Below, piece by piece: positions 14,239-22,594 of a DNA stretch of 64,000 nucleotides. The notes beneath the pieces were generated by a model that saw nothing but the letters and a program-made list of their open reading frames with translations, was not told the DNA's origin and searched no databases. The DNA lies in the NCBI RefSeq assembly GCF_036030735.1, contig NZ_CP107928.1:4216001-4280000 (forward strand), read 5' to 3'. Both the position numbers and the translations under genes were made by a program. The first letter of the stretch is position 1. Every line of letters starts with the position of its first letter. Source of the DNA: Streptomyces sp. NBC_00425 (GTDB taxonomy: Bacteria > Actinomycetota > Actinomycetes > Streptomycetales > Streptomycetaceae).

Positions 14239-14769
14239 TTACTCGGCACCGCCCTGCTCGGCCTGCTTGGCGCGAAGAGCGTCCACGGTGCGGACGAGCT
14301 TCGAGGGAAGCGCCTGGAAGAGCTGAGCAGCCTGAGACTGCTTGCCCTTGAAGGCACCCGCCAGCTTGCTGAGCAGAACCTCGCGGGACTCGAGGTCCGC
14401 AAGCTTCTTGATCTCGTCGGCGGACAGCGCCTTGCCGTCAAGGACACCGCCCTTGATGACGAGGTTCGGGTTGTCCTTGGCGAAGTCACGAAGACCCTTC
14501 GCCGACTCCACCGGGTCACCGGTGATGAAGGCGACCGCCGTCGGACCGTTGAAAAGGTCGTCGAGCGTGTTGATCCCGGCCTCGTTGGCCGCAATCTTGG
14601 TCAGCGTGTTCTTCACCACGGCGTACTGGGCGTTCTCACCGAGCGAACGACGCAGCGTCTTGAGCTGCGCCACGGTGAGACCCCGGTACTCGGTCAGCAC
14701 GGCGGCGTTCGAACTGCGGAACGCGTCCGTCAGCTCGGCTACCGCGGCAGCCTTGTCGGGCCTTGCCAT
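14239..14769 (-). CDS. rplJ: 50S ribosomal protein L10
   Basis: Anchors the L12 stalk to 23S rRNA. The 176-residue product begins [17 protein letters not shown], with [20 protein letters not shown] in the rRNA-binding domain and a C-terminal helix that docks L12. The ATG at 14769 is preceded by GGAAGGAGG, an excellent ribosome-binding site. A leader of about 230 bases from the predicted promoter contains a strong hairpin. In many bacteria L10 binds its own leader to repress rplJL, and this layout fits that model. It is separated from rplL by 126 bases. Confidence 0.98.
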   Translation of the reverse strand: MARPDKAAAVAELTDAFRSSNAAVLTEYRGLTVAQLKTLRRSLGENAQYAVVKNTLTKIAANEAGINTLDDLFNGPTAVAFITGDPVESAKGLRDFAKDNPNLVIKGGVLDGKALSADEIKKLADLESREVLLSKLAGAFKGKQSQAAQLFQALPSKLVRTVDALRAKQAEQGGAE

Positions 14770-14860
14770 AGAGCGTCGGCCTCCTTCCGGGTGATGAGGA
14801 CCGCTCAGAAGGGGCTGTGACAGACGAAACGCCCCGGCGCAGGCGCACGGGGCGTGGCTC
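14770..14860 (-). promoter_or_regulatory. Candidate L10 leader autoregulatory region
   Basis: The transcribed leader upstream of rplJ contains a perfect 8-bp hairpin (acgccccg at 14829-14836 with cggggcgt at 14848-14855), then a linker to the ribosome-binding site. Position and stem fit the L10 leader class, but I could not run a covariance search. Confidence 0.55.
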
Positions 14861-15006
14861 GACCGGACGAATTCCGTGGAAGGATTTCAGTTCGGGAGCA
14901 CATCCACTGACACCTGCGCGGGTCGTCCGCATTGCAGCGGATCCTTCGGCCACCGCACACTCTGCTGAGTGCACGGCAACGACCAGCGGTCTTTGGCTTC
15001 TGCAGG

Positions 15007-15036
15007 AGCGTACGTGAACCGGTCGCCGTCAAGCAA
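15007..15036 (-). promoter_or_regulatory. Predicted rplJ promoter
   Basis: TTGCTT (15031-15036), an 18-base spacer and TACGCT (15007-15012) on the minus strand. The start near 15000 gives a long 5' leader to rplJ. No other good pair was seen in the 318-bp gap between rplJ and the upstream lipoprotein gene. Confidence 0.5.
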
Positions 15037-15087
15037 ATCCGCCCGTACGGGGACCTGCCGGGTACCCGGCAGGGCGTCCCGTGGCGG

Positions 15088-15879
15088 TCAGCCCGCGGCC
15101 TTGCGCAGCTGGTCGGCCAGGTCCACGGTGTCCGAGGCCGGCGGCGCCTTCACGGTCATGGGCTTGCCGAAGTCGGAGAAGGTGATGGTCAGGTCGAGCG
15201 GGCCGCGCCGGCCGAAGCCCTGCATGCGCAGCTGCCGGGTGCGGTCCTCGGCGTCGACCCACAGGTCCATGGTGAGCTCGTCCACGCCCAGCTTCTCGTA
15301 CTGGGCGAGGCTCTTCTCGGTCCGCTGCCGGACCTTGGTCGGCCGGCCCTCGTAGGAGGCGCGGATCTCGTCGACCGTGGCCGTGCCCGCGTAGTGGTCG
15401 GTGCGGACGCCGCCGACGGTCTCGGCGCCGGCCTTCCTCAGGTCGTCGGCGGCGGCCAGGAAGCCGGTCTCGTGCGCCGGGTTGTCGCGGACCTTGTCGG
15501 ACATCCCGCCGTTGGCGCCGGACTTCCCGAACTTGACCCAGTGCTTGCCGTCCTCGTCGGCTTCACCGGTGCCTATGTAGAGCACCCCGCCGACGAACCG
15601 GAACTCGCCCGTGCCCTTGTCGGGGCCGCTGAGCACGGTGGACTTCAGGCTCATGACCTGCGGCTTCGTGCCGATCATGGCCTCACCCCGGATCCGGCCC
15701 TCCTCCGGCGTCCGGCCGCTCGTGCGGTAGCGCAGGGACACCGGCTGTTCCGCCTTCTCCGCGGCCCGCGTGACCGCCGCGGCGGCGGACGAGTCACCCT
15801 CGCTCCCCGAGCCGCCCACCGCGGCACAGCCGCTGACGAGCAGCACGGACAGCCCGAGAACACCCACGGCAGACCTCAT
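15088..15879 (-). CDS. Secreted lipoprotein, LppX/LprG-like
   Basis: The ATG at 15879 gives 263 residues with a lipoprotein signal, MRSAVGVLGLSVLLVSGC, and the lipidated Cys at 18. The body has no transmembrane segment and reads as a mixed alpha/beta domain (SLRYRTSGRTPEEGRIRGEA, YIGTGEADEDGKHWVKF, GGVRTDHYAGTATVDEIR, DLWVDAEDRTRQLRM). This pattern resembles the actinobacterial LppX/LprG and LolA-like fold that binds lipids. It is a paralogue of the adjacent lipoprotein at 15973-16878. Both sit between rplJ and rplA. Function is inferred from the fold pattern only and the bound ligand is unknown. It could serve in lipid transport or as a surface antigen-like protein. Confidence 0.8.
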   Translation of the reverse strand: MRSAVGVLGLSVLLVSGCAAVGGSGSEGDSSAAAAVTRAAEKAEQPVSLRYRTSGRTPEEGRIRGEAMIGTKPQVMSLKSTVLSGPDKGTGEFRFVGGVLYIGTGEADEDGKHWVKFGKSGANGGMSDKVRDNPAHETGFLAAADDLRKAGAETVGGVRTDHYAGTATVDEIRASYEGRPTKVRQRTEKSLAQYEKLGVDELTMDLWVDAEDRTRQLRMQGFGRRGPLDLTITFSDFGKPMTVKAPPASDTVDLADQLRKAAG

Positions 15880-15972
15880 CCGATTTCCCCCAGAACCCCG
15901 TACAGAGAACACACGGTCGACGCACAGCAAGACCGTGAAGGTATCCCAGGAACCCGGAGGAGGTCCCGTGAA

Positions 15973-16878
15973 TTAGGAGCCGCCGGCCGCCTCCTGCTGC
16001 TTCACCAACTCGCGGAAGTCCGTCGTGTCGCCGGCGGGGGGCGCCTCGGCCGCGACCTCGGTTCCGTAGTCGCTGTAGAAGGCGGTCTGGCTGTACGCGC
16101 CCGCCGTGGTCTCACCCTTCTCGACCTTCTTGGCCAGCAGGTCCCGGTCGTCGACCCAGATGTCGATGGTCTCGGTGGTGACGCCGGCCTGCTCCAGCGT
16201 CTTCTTCAGCTCGTCGAGCCGGCTCCGCCCGAGGTGGGAGTTGTTCTCGGCGAGCTCGGCCACCTCGACGGTGCCGGAGTAGTGCGTGGTGTTCCGGCCG
16301 CGCACCTTCTCCTCGCCGACCTCGTGGACGTCCCCCGAGGCCAGCAGCAGCCTGACCGACTGGTGGGGGGTGGTGTTGGTCAGCTGGTCCTTCAGATACG
16401 CGCCGGAGCCGCCGCCGAGCCTCGCCAGGTCGTCGTACGCGTACTTGATCCAGTGTCTGCCGCCGGCCTGCTTCGCGAAGGAGTCGCCCATCCTGGCGTA
16501 GTAGGCGTCCGGCAGGTACCGGGCCTCCATCGAGGTGGCGCCCATCTGCCGCATCGTGTCGGCCATGGTGCCGCCGGTGTAGGTGATGGTGAGCGTGCCG
16601 GTGAGGCCGTCCCTCCAGCCCAGGGCGCCCTCGGCGGTCATCGACATCACCGAGCCCATGGTCGTGGTGGACTCGACCTTCGCGGAGTCCGCGCCGTCGG
16701 TGGACTTCTCGGCGCTCTGCAGCGCCGCGACGGGGCTGAGCCGCGGGCTGCCGCCCTCGCCCTTCCCGGAGCCTCCCGAGCCGCCTGAGCCCCCCGAGCC
16801 GCCGCAGGCCGTCGCCCCCGCCAGCAGGGTCAGTGCCGCGATCGAGAGGCCCGCACGGCGCACACGCGTGCACTTCAT
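15973..16878 (-). CDS. Secreted lipoprotein, paralogue of the preceding gene
   Basis: 301 residues from the ATG at 16878 (MKCTRVRRAGLSIAAL), with lipobox ATAC and Cys at 25, followed by a flexible Gly-Ser run (GGSGGSGGSGGSG) that acts as a tether. The remaining domain repeats the neighbour's layout: ALGWRDGLTGTLTITYTGG, a tract ending HWIKYAYDDL, RNTTHYSGTVEVAEL and DIWVDDRDLLAKKVEK. An in-frame ATG 10 codons upstream lacks a better ribosome-binding site. The two lipoprotein genes are 93 bases apart and probably arose by duplication. LppX/LprG-like lipid binding is plausible but unproven. Confidence 0.8.
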   Translation of the reverse strand: MKCTRVRRAGLSIAALTLLAGATACGGSGGSGGSGGSGKGEGGSPRLSPVAALQSAEKSTDGADSAKVESTTTMGSVMSMTAEGALGWRDGLTGTLTITYTGGTMADTMRQMGATSMEARYLPDAYYARMGDSFAKQAGGRHWIKYAYDDLARLGGGSGAYLKDQLTNTTPHQSVRLLLASGDVHEVGEEKVRGRNTTHYSGTVEVAELAENNSHLGRSRLDELKKTLEQAGVTTETIDIWVDDRDLLAKKVEKGETTAGAYSQTAFYSDYGTEVAAEAPPAGDTTDFRELVKQQEAAGGS

Positions 16879-16966
16879 TCGTCCCACCCCCATGGAAATG
16901 CCCGTCACTGGACGTTAACGCACAGCACTGACAGTCGTACGAAGAAAGAGAGGTACGACAAAAAGG

Positions 16967-17003
16967 GACGAGCCCCGCACCTCGAAAGGTTGCGGGGCTC
17001 GTC
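16967..17003 (-). terminator. Strong intrinsic terminator after rplA
   Basis: A perfect 13-bp stem (gacgagccccgca / tgcggggctcgtc) with an 11-base loop lies 25 bases beyond the rplA stop. A run of five T follows on the minus strand, a classical rho-independent signal that isolates rplKA from the lipoprotein genes. Confidence 0.9.
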
Positions 17004-17027
17004 GCCGACTCGGGCGAACCGTCAGGT

Positions 17028-17753
17028 TCAGACCGCGGCCGGGTCCTCCTCGACGAGGAGGTTCCGGGTGCGGTTCGGGTCGACCTGGATGCCGGGGCCG
17101 ATCGTGGTGCTGATCGCGGCCTTCTTGATGTAGCGACCCTTGGCGGCGGACGGCTTCAGACGGAGGATCTCCTCCAGCGCCGCGCCGTAGTTCTCCACCA
17201 GCTTGTCGTCCTCGAAGGACGCCTTGCCGATGATGAAGTGCAGGTTCGAGTGCTTGTCGACGCGGAACTCGATCTTGCCGCCCTTGATCTCGGTCACGGC
17301 CTTGGCCACGTCCGGGGTCACGGTGCCGGTCTTCGGGTTCGGCATCAGACCACGCGGGCCGAGGACGCGGCCGAGGCGGCCGACCTTGCCCATGAGGTCC
17401 GGGGTGGCGACGACGGCGTCGAAGTCCAGACGCCCCTTCGCCACCTCGTCGATCAGTTCGTCGGAGCCGACGATGTCGGCGCCCGCGGCCTCCGCGGCCG
17501 CAGCACGGTCACCGGTCGCGAAGACCAGGACCCGGGCGGTCTTGCCGGTGCCGTGCGGCAGGTTCACGGTGCCACGGACCATCTGGTCGGCCTTGCGCGG
17601 GTCGACACCCAGGCGGAAGGCGACCTCGACGGTGCCGTCGAACTTGCTGGTGGAGGTCTCCTTGGCGAGACGGACGGCCTCGAGCGGGGCGTAGAGCTTC
17701 TCCCGGTCGATCTTGGCGTCCGCAGCGCGGAGGGACTTGCTGCGCTTGCTCAC
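17028..17753 (-). CDS. rplA: 50S ribosomal protein L1
   Basis: Forms the L1 stalk at the E site and, in many bacteria, represses translation of rplKA mRNA. The GTG at 17753 gives the usual 241 residues ([20 protein letters not shown]). Conserved features include the [11 protein letters not shown] strand-turn, [15 protein letters not shown] in domain II and the C-terminal [10 protein letters not shown] motif. It is 84 bases downstream of rplK and followed by a strong terminator, so rplK-rplA forms a two-gene unit. An upstream in-frame extension of 18 codons is not part of L1. Confidence 0.98.
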   Translation of the reverse strand: MSKRSKSLRAADAKIDREKLYAPLEAVRLAKETSTSKFDGTVEVAFRLGVDPRKADQMVRGTVNLPHGTGKTARVLVFATGDRAAAAEAAGADIVGSDELIDEVAKGRLDFDAVVATPDLMGKVGRLGRVLGPRGLMPNPKTGTVTPDVAKAVTEIKGGKIEFRVDKHSNLHFIIGKASFEDDKLVENYGAALEEILRLKPSAAKGRYIKKAAISTTIGPGIQVDPNRTRNLLVEEDPAAV

Positions 17754-17837
17754 TACTGCTCCAGTGTGTCTGAGGAGTCGTGGTACGGGCCGAGCAGGCC
17801 CTGCCACGGTGCTACGAAGGTGCTACGGGGCTGGGGT

Positions 17838-18272
17838 TCAGCCCTCGACCGTGATGCCCATGGAACGGGCGGTGCCGGCGATGATCTTCGACGCGGCGTC
17901 CAGGTCGTTGGCGTTCAGGTCGGGAAGCTTGGTCGTGGCGATCTCGCGGACCTGCGCCTCGGTGATCTTGGCGACCTTGGTCTTGTGCGGCTCGCCCGAG
18001 CCCTTCTCGACACCCGCGGCCTTGAGGATCATCTTCGCGGCCGGCGGCGTCTTGGTGACGAAGGTGAAGGAACGGTCCTCGTAGACCGTGATCTCCACCG
18101 GGATCACCCAGCCACGCTGCGACTCGGTCGCGGCGTTGTAGGCCTTGCAGAACTCCATGATGTTGACGCCGTGCTGGCCGAGCGCGGGGCCGACCGGCGG
18201 CGCGGGGTTGGCCGCACCGGCGTTGATCTGGAGCTTGATGAGCCCCGTGACCTTCTTCTTCTTGGGAGGCAT
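17838..18272 (-). CDS. rplK: 50S ribosomal protein L11
   Basis: Component of the GTPase-associated centre and the thiostrepton target, also needed for RelA activation by stalled ribosomes (the relC locus of streptomycetes). The 144-residue sequence starts [21 protein letters not shown], with the N-terminal [21 protein letters not shown] motif around the proline switch and the C-terminal rRNA-binding domain. The start is ATG at 18272 after GGAGAGAG. The transcription unit is separated from nusG by a strong terminator, so a promoter must lie within 18273-18382. I could not fix its -35/-10. Confidence 0.98.
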
Positions 18273-18382
18273 TGCTCTCTCCGGGTCCTAGTGAGAGTTT
18301 TTTCAGCCTTCCGGTCCGGATGATCCGGATGGAGGCATACCGCACAACGATAACGGGTATCTGTGCGCGGCCAAAAACCGAG

Positions 18383-18417
18383 CAGGTCAGGCGAGCTGTG
18401 ACAGCCCGCCTGACCTG
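18383..18417 (-). terminator. Intrinsic terminator between nusG and rplK
   Basis: A perfect 11-bp stem (caggtcaggcg / cgcctgacctg) continues with a few more pairs and is followed on the minus strand by a run of five T. It lies 27 bases after the nusG stop, so the secE-nusG transcript should end here. Confidence 0.9.
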
Positions 18418-18443
18418 GTCGGAGGCGTGTGTTCCAGAAGGAG

Positions 18444-19307
18444 CTAGTTCTTCTGGATCTGGTCGAAGCTGAGCTCGACCGGGGTCTCGCGGCCGAAGAT
18501 CTCGACGAGGCCCTTGACCTTCTTCGAGTCGGCGTTGATCTCGTTGATCGTGGCCTGCAGCGTGGCGAACGGGCCGTCGGTGACGGTGACCGAGTCGCCC
18601 ACCTCGAAGTCCAGCACCTGGACCTCGACCTTGCGGGCCGGAGCCGGCTTGCCCTCGGCCTCGGCGGCCTCACGGGCGGCCTTCTCCTCGGCCTCCGGAG
18701 CGAGCATCTTGACGATCTCGTCCAGGGTCAGCGGGTACGGGTCGTAGGCGTTGCCCACGAAGCCGGTGACGCCGGGCGTGTTGCGGACGACGCCCCAGGA
18801 CTCGTTCGTCAGGTCCATGCGCACCAGCACGTAGCCGGGGAGCTTGTTCTGACGGATGGTCTTGCGCTCGCCGTTCTTGATCTGCGCGACCTCTTCCTGC
18901 GGCACCTCGGCCTGGAAGATGAAGTCCTCGACGTTCAGCGAGACGGCGCGCTGCTCCAGGTTGGTCTTCACGCGGTTCTCGTAGCCGGCGTACGTGTGGA
19001 TGACGTACCACTCGCCGGGGAGGGTGCGCAGTTCCTCGCGCAGGGCGACGACGGGGTCGACCGGCTCGGCCGGCTCTTCCTCTTCGGCTTCCTCGGACTC
19101 TTCGGCGACGGCCTCGTCGGCGTCATCGTCCTCGGCGCCCGCGGCGTCCTCGTCCTCGACGTGCAGCGCGGCTTCCTCCGCGGGCTCGCCCGCCTCGGCC
19201 TCGGCAGCCTCGAACTCGTCCACCTCGTCCGAGCCCTCGACGATGTCGAGCTCGTCGTCCACGGACTCGTCCGGCTCGATGGCGTCGTTCAGGTTCTGGT
19301 CAGACAC
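18444..19307 (-). CDS. nusG: Transcription antitermination factor NusG with acidic N-terminal extension
   Basis: Binds RNA polymerase through its NGN domain and links it to Rho or to the ribosome through its KOW domain. The product is 287 residues. The first 90 or so are highly acidic and rich in Glu, Asp and Ala with no recognisable fold, an extension typical of high-GC Gram-positive NusG. The NGN domain begins at [15 protein letters not shown] and includes [14 protein letters not shown] and the [11 protein letters not shown] strand. The KOW motif is [15 protein letters not shown]. It lies 80 bases downstream of secE with a hairpin between them and ends at a strong terminator. Confidence 0.98.
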   Translation of the reverse strand: MSDQNLNDAIEPDESVDDELDIVEGSDEVDEFEAAEAEAGEPAEEAALHVEDEDAAGAEDDDADEAVAEESEEAEEEEPAEPVDPVVALREELRTLPGEWYVIHTYAGYENRVKTNLEQRAVSLNVEDFIFQAEVPQEEVAQIKNGERKTIRQNKLPGYVLVRMDLTNESWGVVRNTPGVTGFVGNAYDPYPLTLDEIVKMLAPEAEEKAAREAAEAEGKPAPARKVEVQVLDFEVGDSVTVTDGPFATLQATINEINADSKKVKGLVEIFGRETPVELSFDQIQKN

Positions 19308-19345
19308 GGTGGCTGCTTCTTCCTGGATACATAGGGGTGGAACAT

Positions 19346-19380
19346 GCGAAAGGGGCGCCGGATACCTCGGCGCCCTTCGC
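19346..19380 (-). terminator. Hairpin between secE and nusG
   Basis: An 8-bp GC stem (gggcgccg / cggcgccc) with flanking gcgaa / ttcgc pairing begins 8 bases after the secE stop. There is no T-run, so partial termination or mRNA processing is more likely than full termination. nusG would otherwise need its own promoter. Confidence 0.5.
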
Positions 19381-19387
19381 TCTAGGC

Positions 19388-19675
19388 TCAGCCAAAGACG
19401 TACTTGGCGGCGTGGCTGAGTCCATAGTCAATCACGGTCACCAGGCCGATCATGATGACGACGAACACGATCACCACGGTGGTGTACGTCGTCAGCTGAC
19501 CGCGAGTGGGCCATACGACCTTGCGGAGCTCCGCAACGATCTGGCGATAGAAGAGCGCGAGGCGCTTGAGCGGGCCCTTCTTGGCGCGCTTGCCGCCCTT
19601 ACGGGCCTTCTTCTTCGCCTCAGGCGCCTCGTCCTGGGCATCAGGCGTGTCGATGGAGCCCACGGCGTCCGCCAT
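19388..19675 (-). CDS. secE: Preprotein translocase subunit SecE
   Basis: Essential clamp of the SecYEG channel. The 95-residue protein has a charged, Lys-rich N-terminus ([18 protein letters not shown]), the conserved amphipathic segment [14 protein letters not shown] and one membrane helix, [20 protein letters not shown] (about 67-86). This is the single-helix form usual in Actinobacteria. It begins with ATG at 19675, follows tRNA-Trp and precedes nusG, the standard order. A promoter upstream of the tRNA probably reads through all three genes. Confidence 0.97.
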   Translation of the reverse strand: MADAVGSIDTPDAQDEAPEAKKKARKGGKRAKKGPLKRLALFYRQIVAELRKVVWPTRGQLTTYTTVVIVFVVIMIGLVTVIDYGLSHAAKYVFG

Positions 19676-19789
19676 TCGTCCTCACCTGTTCCCGGGTCGT
19701 GGCCGTGCCGCGCCCGGTCTGAGCCGCACGGCGAGTGCATTGCTGTACGTACATGCGCTGCGCACACATCCTGGTGACGGAGTGTGTAG

Positions 19790-19862
19790 CAGGGCCGGAG
19801 GGACTTGAACCCCCAACCGCTGGTTTTGGAGACCAGTGCTCTACCAATTGAGCTACGACCCT
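19790..19862 (-). tRNA. tRNA-Trp (anticodon CCA)
   Basis: A complete 73-base cloverleaf. The acceptor AGGGTCG pairs with CGGCCCT (one G-U), the anticodon loop reads CTCCAAA, and the T-arm carries GGTTCAAGTCC. The 3' CCA is not encoded. It lies directly upstream of secE. Confidence 0.97.
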
Positions 19863-19946
19863 TTGTGTGTCCCCAACGTACCGCATCCGCTCGGGTGCTC
19901 GGTGTGCACCGGTTGTGGCGCGGCTGTTGAAGGCCAACGACGTGTG

Positions 19947-19976
19947 AGTGTACGTGGTCTTGAGCGCCTCGTCGAA
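19947..19976 (-). promoter_or_regulatory. Predicted promoter of the tRNA-Trp / secE / nusG unit
   Basis: TTCGAC (19971-19976), an 18-base spacer and TACACT (19947-19952) on the minus strand, about 80 bases upstream of the tRNA. The -10 matches the rpoB promoter exactly. The -35 is weak. Confidence 0.4.
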
Positions 19977-20088
19977 CGGAAAGCGGCCTTGATCGGATTC
20001 CTTCGATTGTTCTCTCCGATGACCGGTCGGTTGACCAGTCCGTGAAACCCGTGTGCCGGGCCGGTTTCCGGTCTGAAACCATGGGCCC

Positions 20089-21315
20089 ATGAGCGCTGCA
20101 ATCCCTCCCACCGAGCGCCGGGTCTCCGCCCGAGTCGGCGCGATCTCCGAGTCCGCCACCCTCGCCGTGGACGCCAAGGCCAAGGCCCTGAAGGCCGCCG
20201 GGCGTCCGGTGATCGGCTTCGGCGCCGGCGAGCCCGACTTCCCGACCCCGGACTACATCGTCGAGGCCGCGATCGAGGCCTGCAAGAACCCCAAGTTCCA
20301 CCGGTACACGCCGGCCGGGGGTCTGCCCGAGCTGAAGGCCGCGATCGCCGCGAAGACGCTGCGTGACTCCGGCTACGAGGTCGACGCCTCGCAGATCCTG
20401 GTCACCAACGGCGGCAAGCAGGCCATCTACGAGGCCTTCGCCGCGATCCTCGACCCGGGCGACGAGGTCATCGTCCCGGCCCCGTACTGGACCACGTACC
20501 CCGAGTCGATCCGGCTGGCCGGCGGCGTCCCGGTGGACGTGGTGGCCGACGAGACGACCGGTTACCGGGTCTCCGTCGAGCAGTTGGAGGCGGCCCGCAC
20601 GGAGCGCACCAAGGTCGTGCTCTTCGTCTCCCCGTCCAACCCGACCGGCGCGGTCTACAGCGCCGAGGACGCCGAGGCGATCGGCCGCTGGGCCGTCGAG
20701 CACGGCCTGTGGGTCATGACGGACGAGATCTACGAGCACCTCGTCTACGGCGACGCGACGTTCACCTCGCTGCCGGCGATCCTCCCCGAGCTGCGTGACA
20801 AGTGCGTCGTCGTCAACGGCGTCGCCAAGACGTATGCGATGACCGGCTGGCGGGTGGGCTGGATCATCGGCCCGAAGGACGTCGTCAAGGCCGCGACGAA
20901 CCTGCAGTCGCACGCCACCTCCAACGTCTCCAACGTGGCGCAGATCGCCGCCCTGGCCGCCGTCTCCGGTGACCTGTCGGCCGTCGAGACGATGCGCGAG
21001 GCCTTCGACCGCCGCCGCAGGACGATCGTCCGGATGCTCAACGAGATCGACGGCGTCGTCTGCCCGGAGCCCGAGGGCGCGTTCTACGCGTACCCGTCGG
21101 TGAAGGCGCTGCTCGGCAAGGAGATCCGCGGCAGGCGTCCGCAGGACTCGGTCGAGCTGGCCGCGCTGATCCTCGAGGAGTCCGAGGTCGCCGTGGTGCC
21201 GGGCGAGGCCTTCGGCACCCCTGGGTATCTGCGGCTGTCGTACGCGCTGGGCGACGAGGACCTCGTCGAGGGCGTGAGCCGTATCCAGAAGCTGCTGGCG
21301 GAGGCCAGGGACTGA
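20089..21315 (+). CDS. aspC: Pyridoxal-phosphate aminotransferase, aspartate aminotransferase type
   Basis: Class I/II aminotransferase of 408 residues that probably interconverts aspartate and 2-oxoglutarate with oxaloacetate and glutamate. The substrate-recognition stretch [13 protein letters not shown], the cofactor-contacting [10 protein letters not shown] and [10 protein letters not shown], and Lys247 in [14 protein letters not shown] (the Schiff-base lysine) are all present. The C-terminal GYLRLSYA arginine binds the substrate carboxylate. It is transcribed divergently from the tRNA-Trp unit and ends at an intrinsic terminator. The family also contains enzymes using aromatic or other amino acids, so aspartate specificity rests on resemblance. 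Confidence 0.9.
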   Translation: MSAAIPPTERRVSARVGAISESATLAVDAKAKALKAAGRPVIGFGAGEPDFPTPDYIVEAAIEACKNPKFHRYTPAGGLPELKAAIAAKTLRDSGYEVDASQILVTNGGKQAIYEAFAAILDPGDEVIVPAPYWTTYPESIRLAGGVPVDVVADETTGYRVSVEQLEAARTERTKVVLFVSPSNPTGAVYSAEDAEAIGRWAVEHGLWVMTDEIYEHLVYGDATFTSLPAILPELRDKCVVVNGVAKTYAMTGWRVGWIIGPKDVVKAATNLQSHATSNVSNVAQIAALAAVSGDLSAVETMREAFDRRRRTIVRMLNEIDGVVCPEPEGAFYAYPSVKALLGKEIRGRRPQDSVELAALILEESEVAVVPGEAFGTPGYLRLSYALGDEDLVEGVSRIQKLLAEARD

Positions 21316-21330
21316 CCTCCGCTTCCCCCA

Positions 21331-21364
21331 CGGGACCGCACGCCGACGCCGGTGTGCGGTCCCG
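21331..21364 (+). terminator. Intrinsic terminator after the aminotransferase gene
   Basis: A perfect 11-bp stem, cgggaccgcac with gtgcggtcccg, and a short loop lie 15 bases beyond the stop at 21315. The downstream T-run is weak. Confidence 0.8.
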
Positions 21365-21438
21365 CTGCTTTGTGCGAGCAAGACCACGTTCGGGGAAAGT
21401 GCTACCGAGACGCCCGGGAGGTACGGCAGGATCGCTGA

Positions 21439-22470
21439 ATGGAGCGTGTACGTGATGTCTCTGAGCTGCCGAAAGCCCATCTGCACCTGCACTTCACCGG
21501 GTCGATGCGGGCCACGACCGTGCTGGAACTGGCCGACAAGTACGGCGTGCACCTGCCGGACGCGCTGACCGAGGCGTTGACCAGCGGGGAGCCACCCAAG
21601 CTGCGGGCCACGGACGAACGGGGCTGGTTCCGCTTCCAGCGCCTGTACGACGCGGCCCGGTCGTGTGTGCGGGAGCCGGAGGACATCCAGCGGCTGGTGC
21701 GGGAGGCCGCCGAGGAGGACCTCAAGGACGGCTCGCACTGGCTGGAGATCCAGGTCGACCCGACGTCGTACGCCCCCCGGCTGGGCGGGCTGATCCCGGC
21801 GCTGGAGGTCATCCTGGACGCGGTGGAGACGACGTCGCGCGAGACCGGCCTCGGGATGCGGGTACTGGTCGCGGCGAACCGGATGAAGCACCCGCTGGAC
21901 GCCCGCACCCTGGCCCGGCTGGCCGTGCGGTACGCGGACCGCGGGGTGGTCGGCTTCGGGCTCTCCAACGACGAACGCAGGGGCATGGCACGGGACTTCG
22001 ACCGGGCGTTCGCGATCGCCCGCGAGGGCGGACTGCTGTCCGCCCCGCACGGCGGCGAGCTCACCGGCCCGTCGTCCGTCCGCGACTGCCTGGACGACCT
22101 GTACGCGAACCGGCTCGGGCACGGTGTACGGGCGGCCGAGGACCCCCGGCTGCTGAAGAAGCTCGCCGAACGCGGTGTGACCTGCGAGGTGTGCCCGGCG
22201 TCGAACGTGGCTCTGGGCGTGTACGAGAAGCCCGAGGACGTTCCGCTGCGCACCCTGTTCGACGCGGGCGTCCCCATGGCGCTGGGCGCCGACGACCCGC
22301 TGCTGTTCGGCTCGCGGCTGGCCGCCCAGTACGAGATCGCCCGCCGCCACCACGCCTTCACGGACGAGGAGTTGGCGGAACTGGCCCGGCAGTCGGTGCG
22401 GGGCTCGGCGGCGCCCGAGGACGTACGCCGGAAGCTGCTCTCGGGCGTGGACGACTGGCTGGCGTCCTGA
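21439..22470 (+). CDS. add: Adenosine deaminase family protein
   Basis: Metal-dependent purine deaminase of 343 residues that hydrolyses adenosine (or a related adenine derivative) to inosine and ammonia in purine salvage. Metal and catalytic residues can be followed: HLHLH near 14-18, HGGEL with His204 and Glu207, RLGHGVRA, and Asp285/Asp286 in GADDPLLFG. The first motif ends FTGS instead of the common LDGA, so the substrate pocket may differ from classical adenosine deaminase. It is downstream of the aminotransferase but behind a terminator, so it is probably transcribed separately. It is convergent with murB. Confidence 0.85.
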   Translation: MERVRDVSELPKAHLHLHFTGSMRATTVLELADKYGVHLPDALTEALTSGEPPKLRATDERGWFRFQRLYDAARSCVREPEDIQRLVREAAEEDLKDGSHWLEIQVDPTSYAPRLGGLIPALEVILDAVETTSRETGLGMRVLVAANRMKHPLDARTLARLAVRYADRGVVGFGLSNDERRGMARDFDRAFAIAREGGLLSAPHGGELTGPSSVRDCLDDLYANRLGHGVRAAEDPRLLKKLAERGVTCEVCPASNVALGVYEKPEDVPLRTLFDAGVPMALGADDPLLFGSRLAAQYEIARRHHAFTDEELAELARQSVRGSAAPEDVRRKLLSGVDDWLAS

Positions 22471-22569
22471 GCCCGGGACACCGAACCCGCCGAACCTGAT
22501 GCGCGCCGAACCCGAAGCGCCGCCGCGGGGTGTCGAGCCCGGGACCACGGGAGCCCTGCGCCCTCGGCC

Positions 22570-22587
22570 CCGGCTCCCGGGAGCCGG
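22570..22587. terminator. Palindrome between convergent add and murB
   Basis: A perfect 18-base palindrome, ccggctccc / gggagccgg, lies 7 bases from the murB stop and 100 bases from the add stop. It could act as a bidirectional terminator. There is no T-run. Confidence 0.45.
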
Positions 22588-22594
22588 TCGGGGC

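Noticed and set aside
19492..22548. A 1018-codon minus-strand frame crossing secE, tRNA-Trp, aspC and add
   Set aside because: It passes through a tRNA and is antisense to two intact enzyme genes. No family motif was seen.
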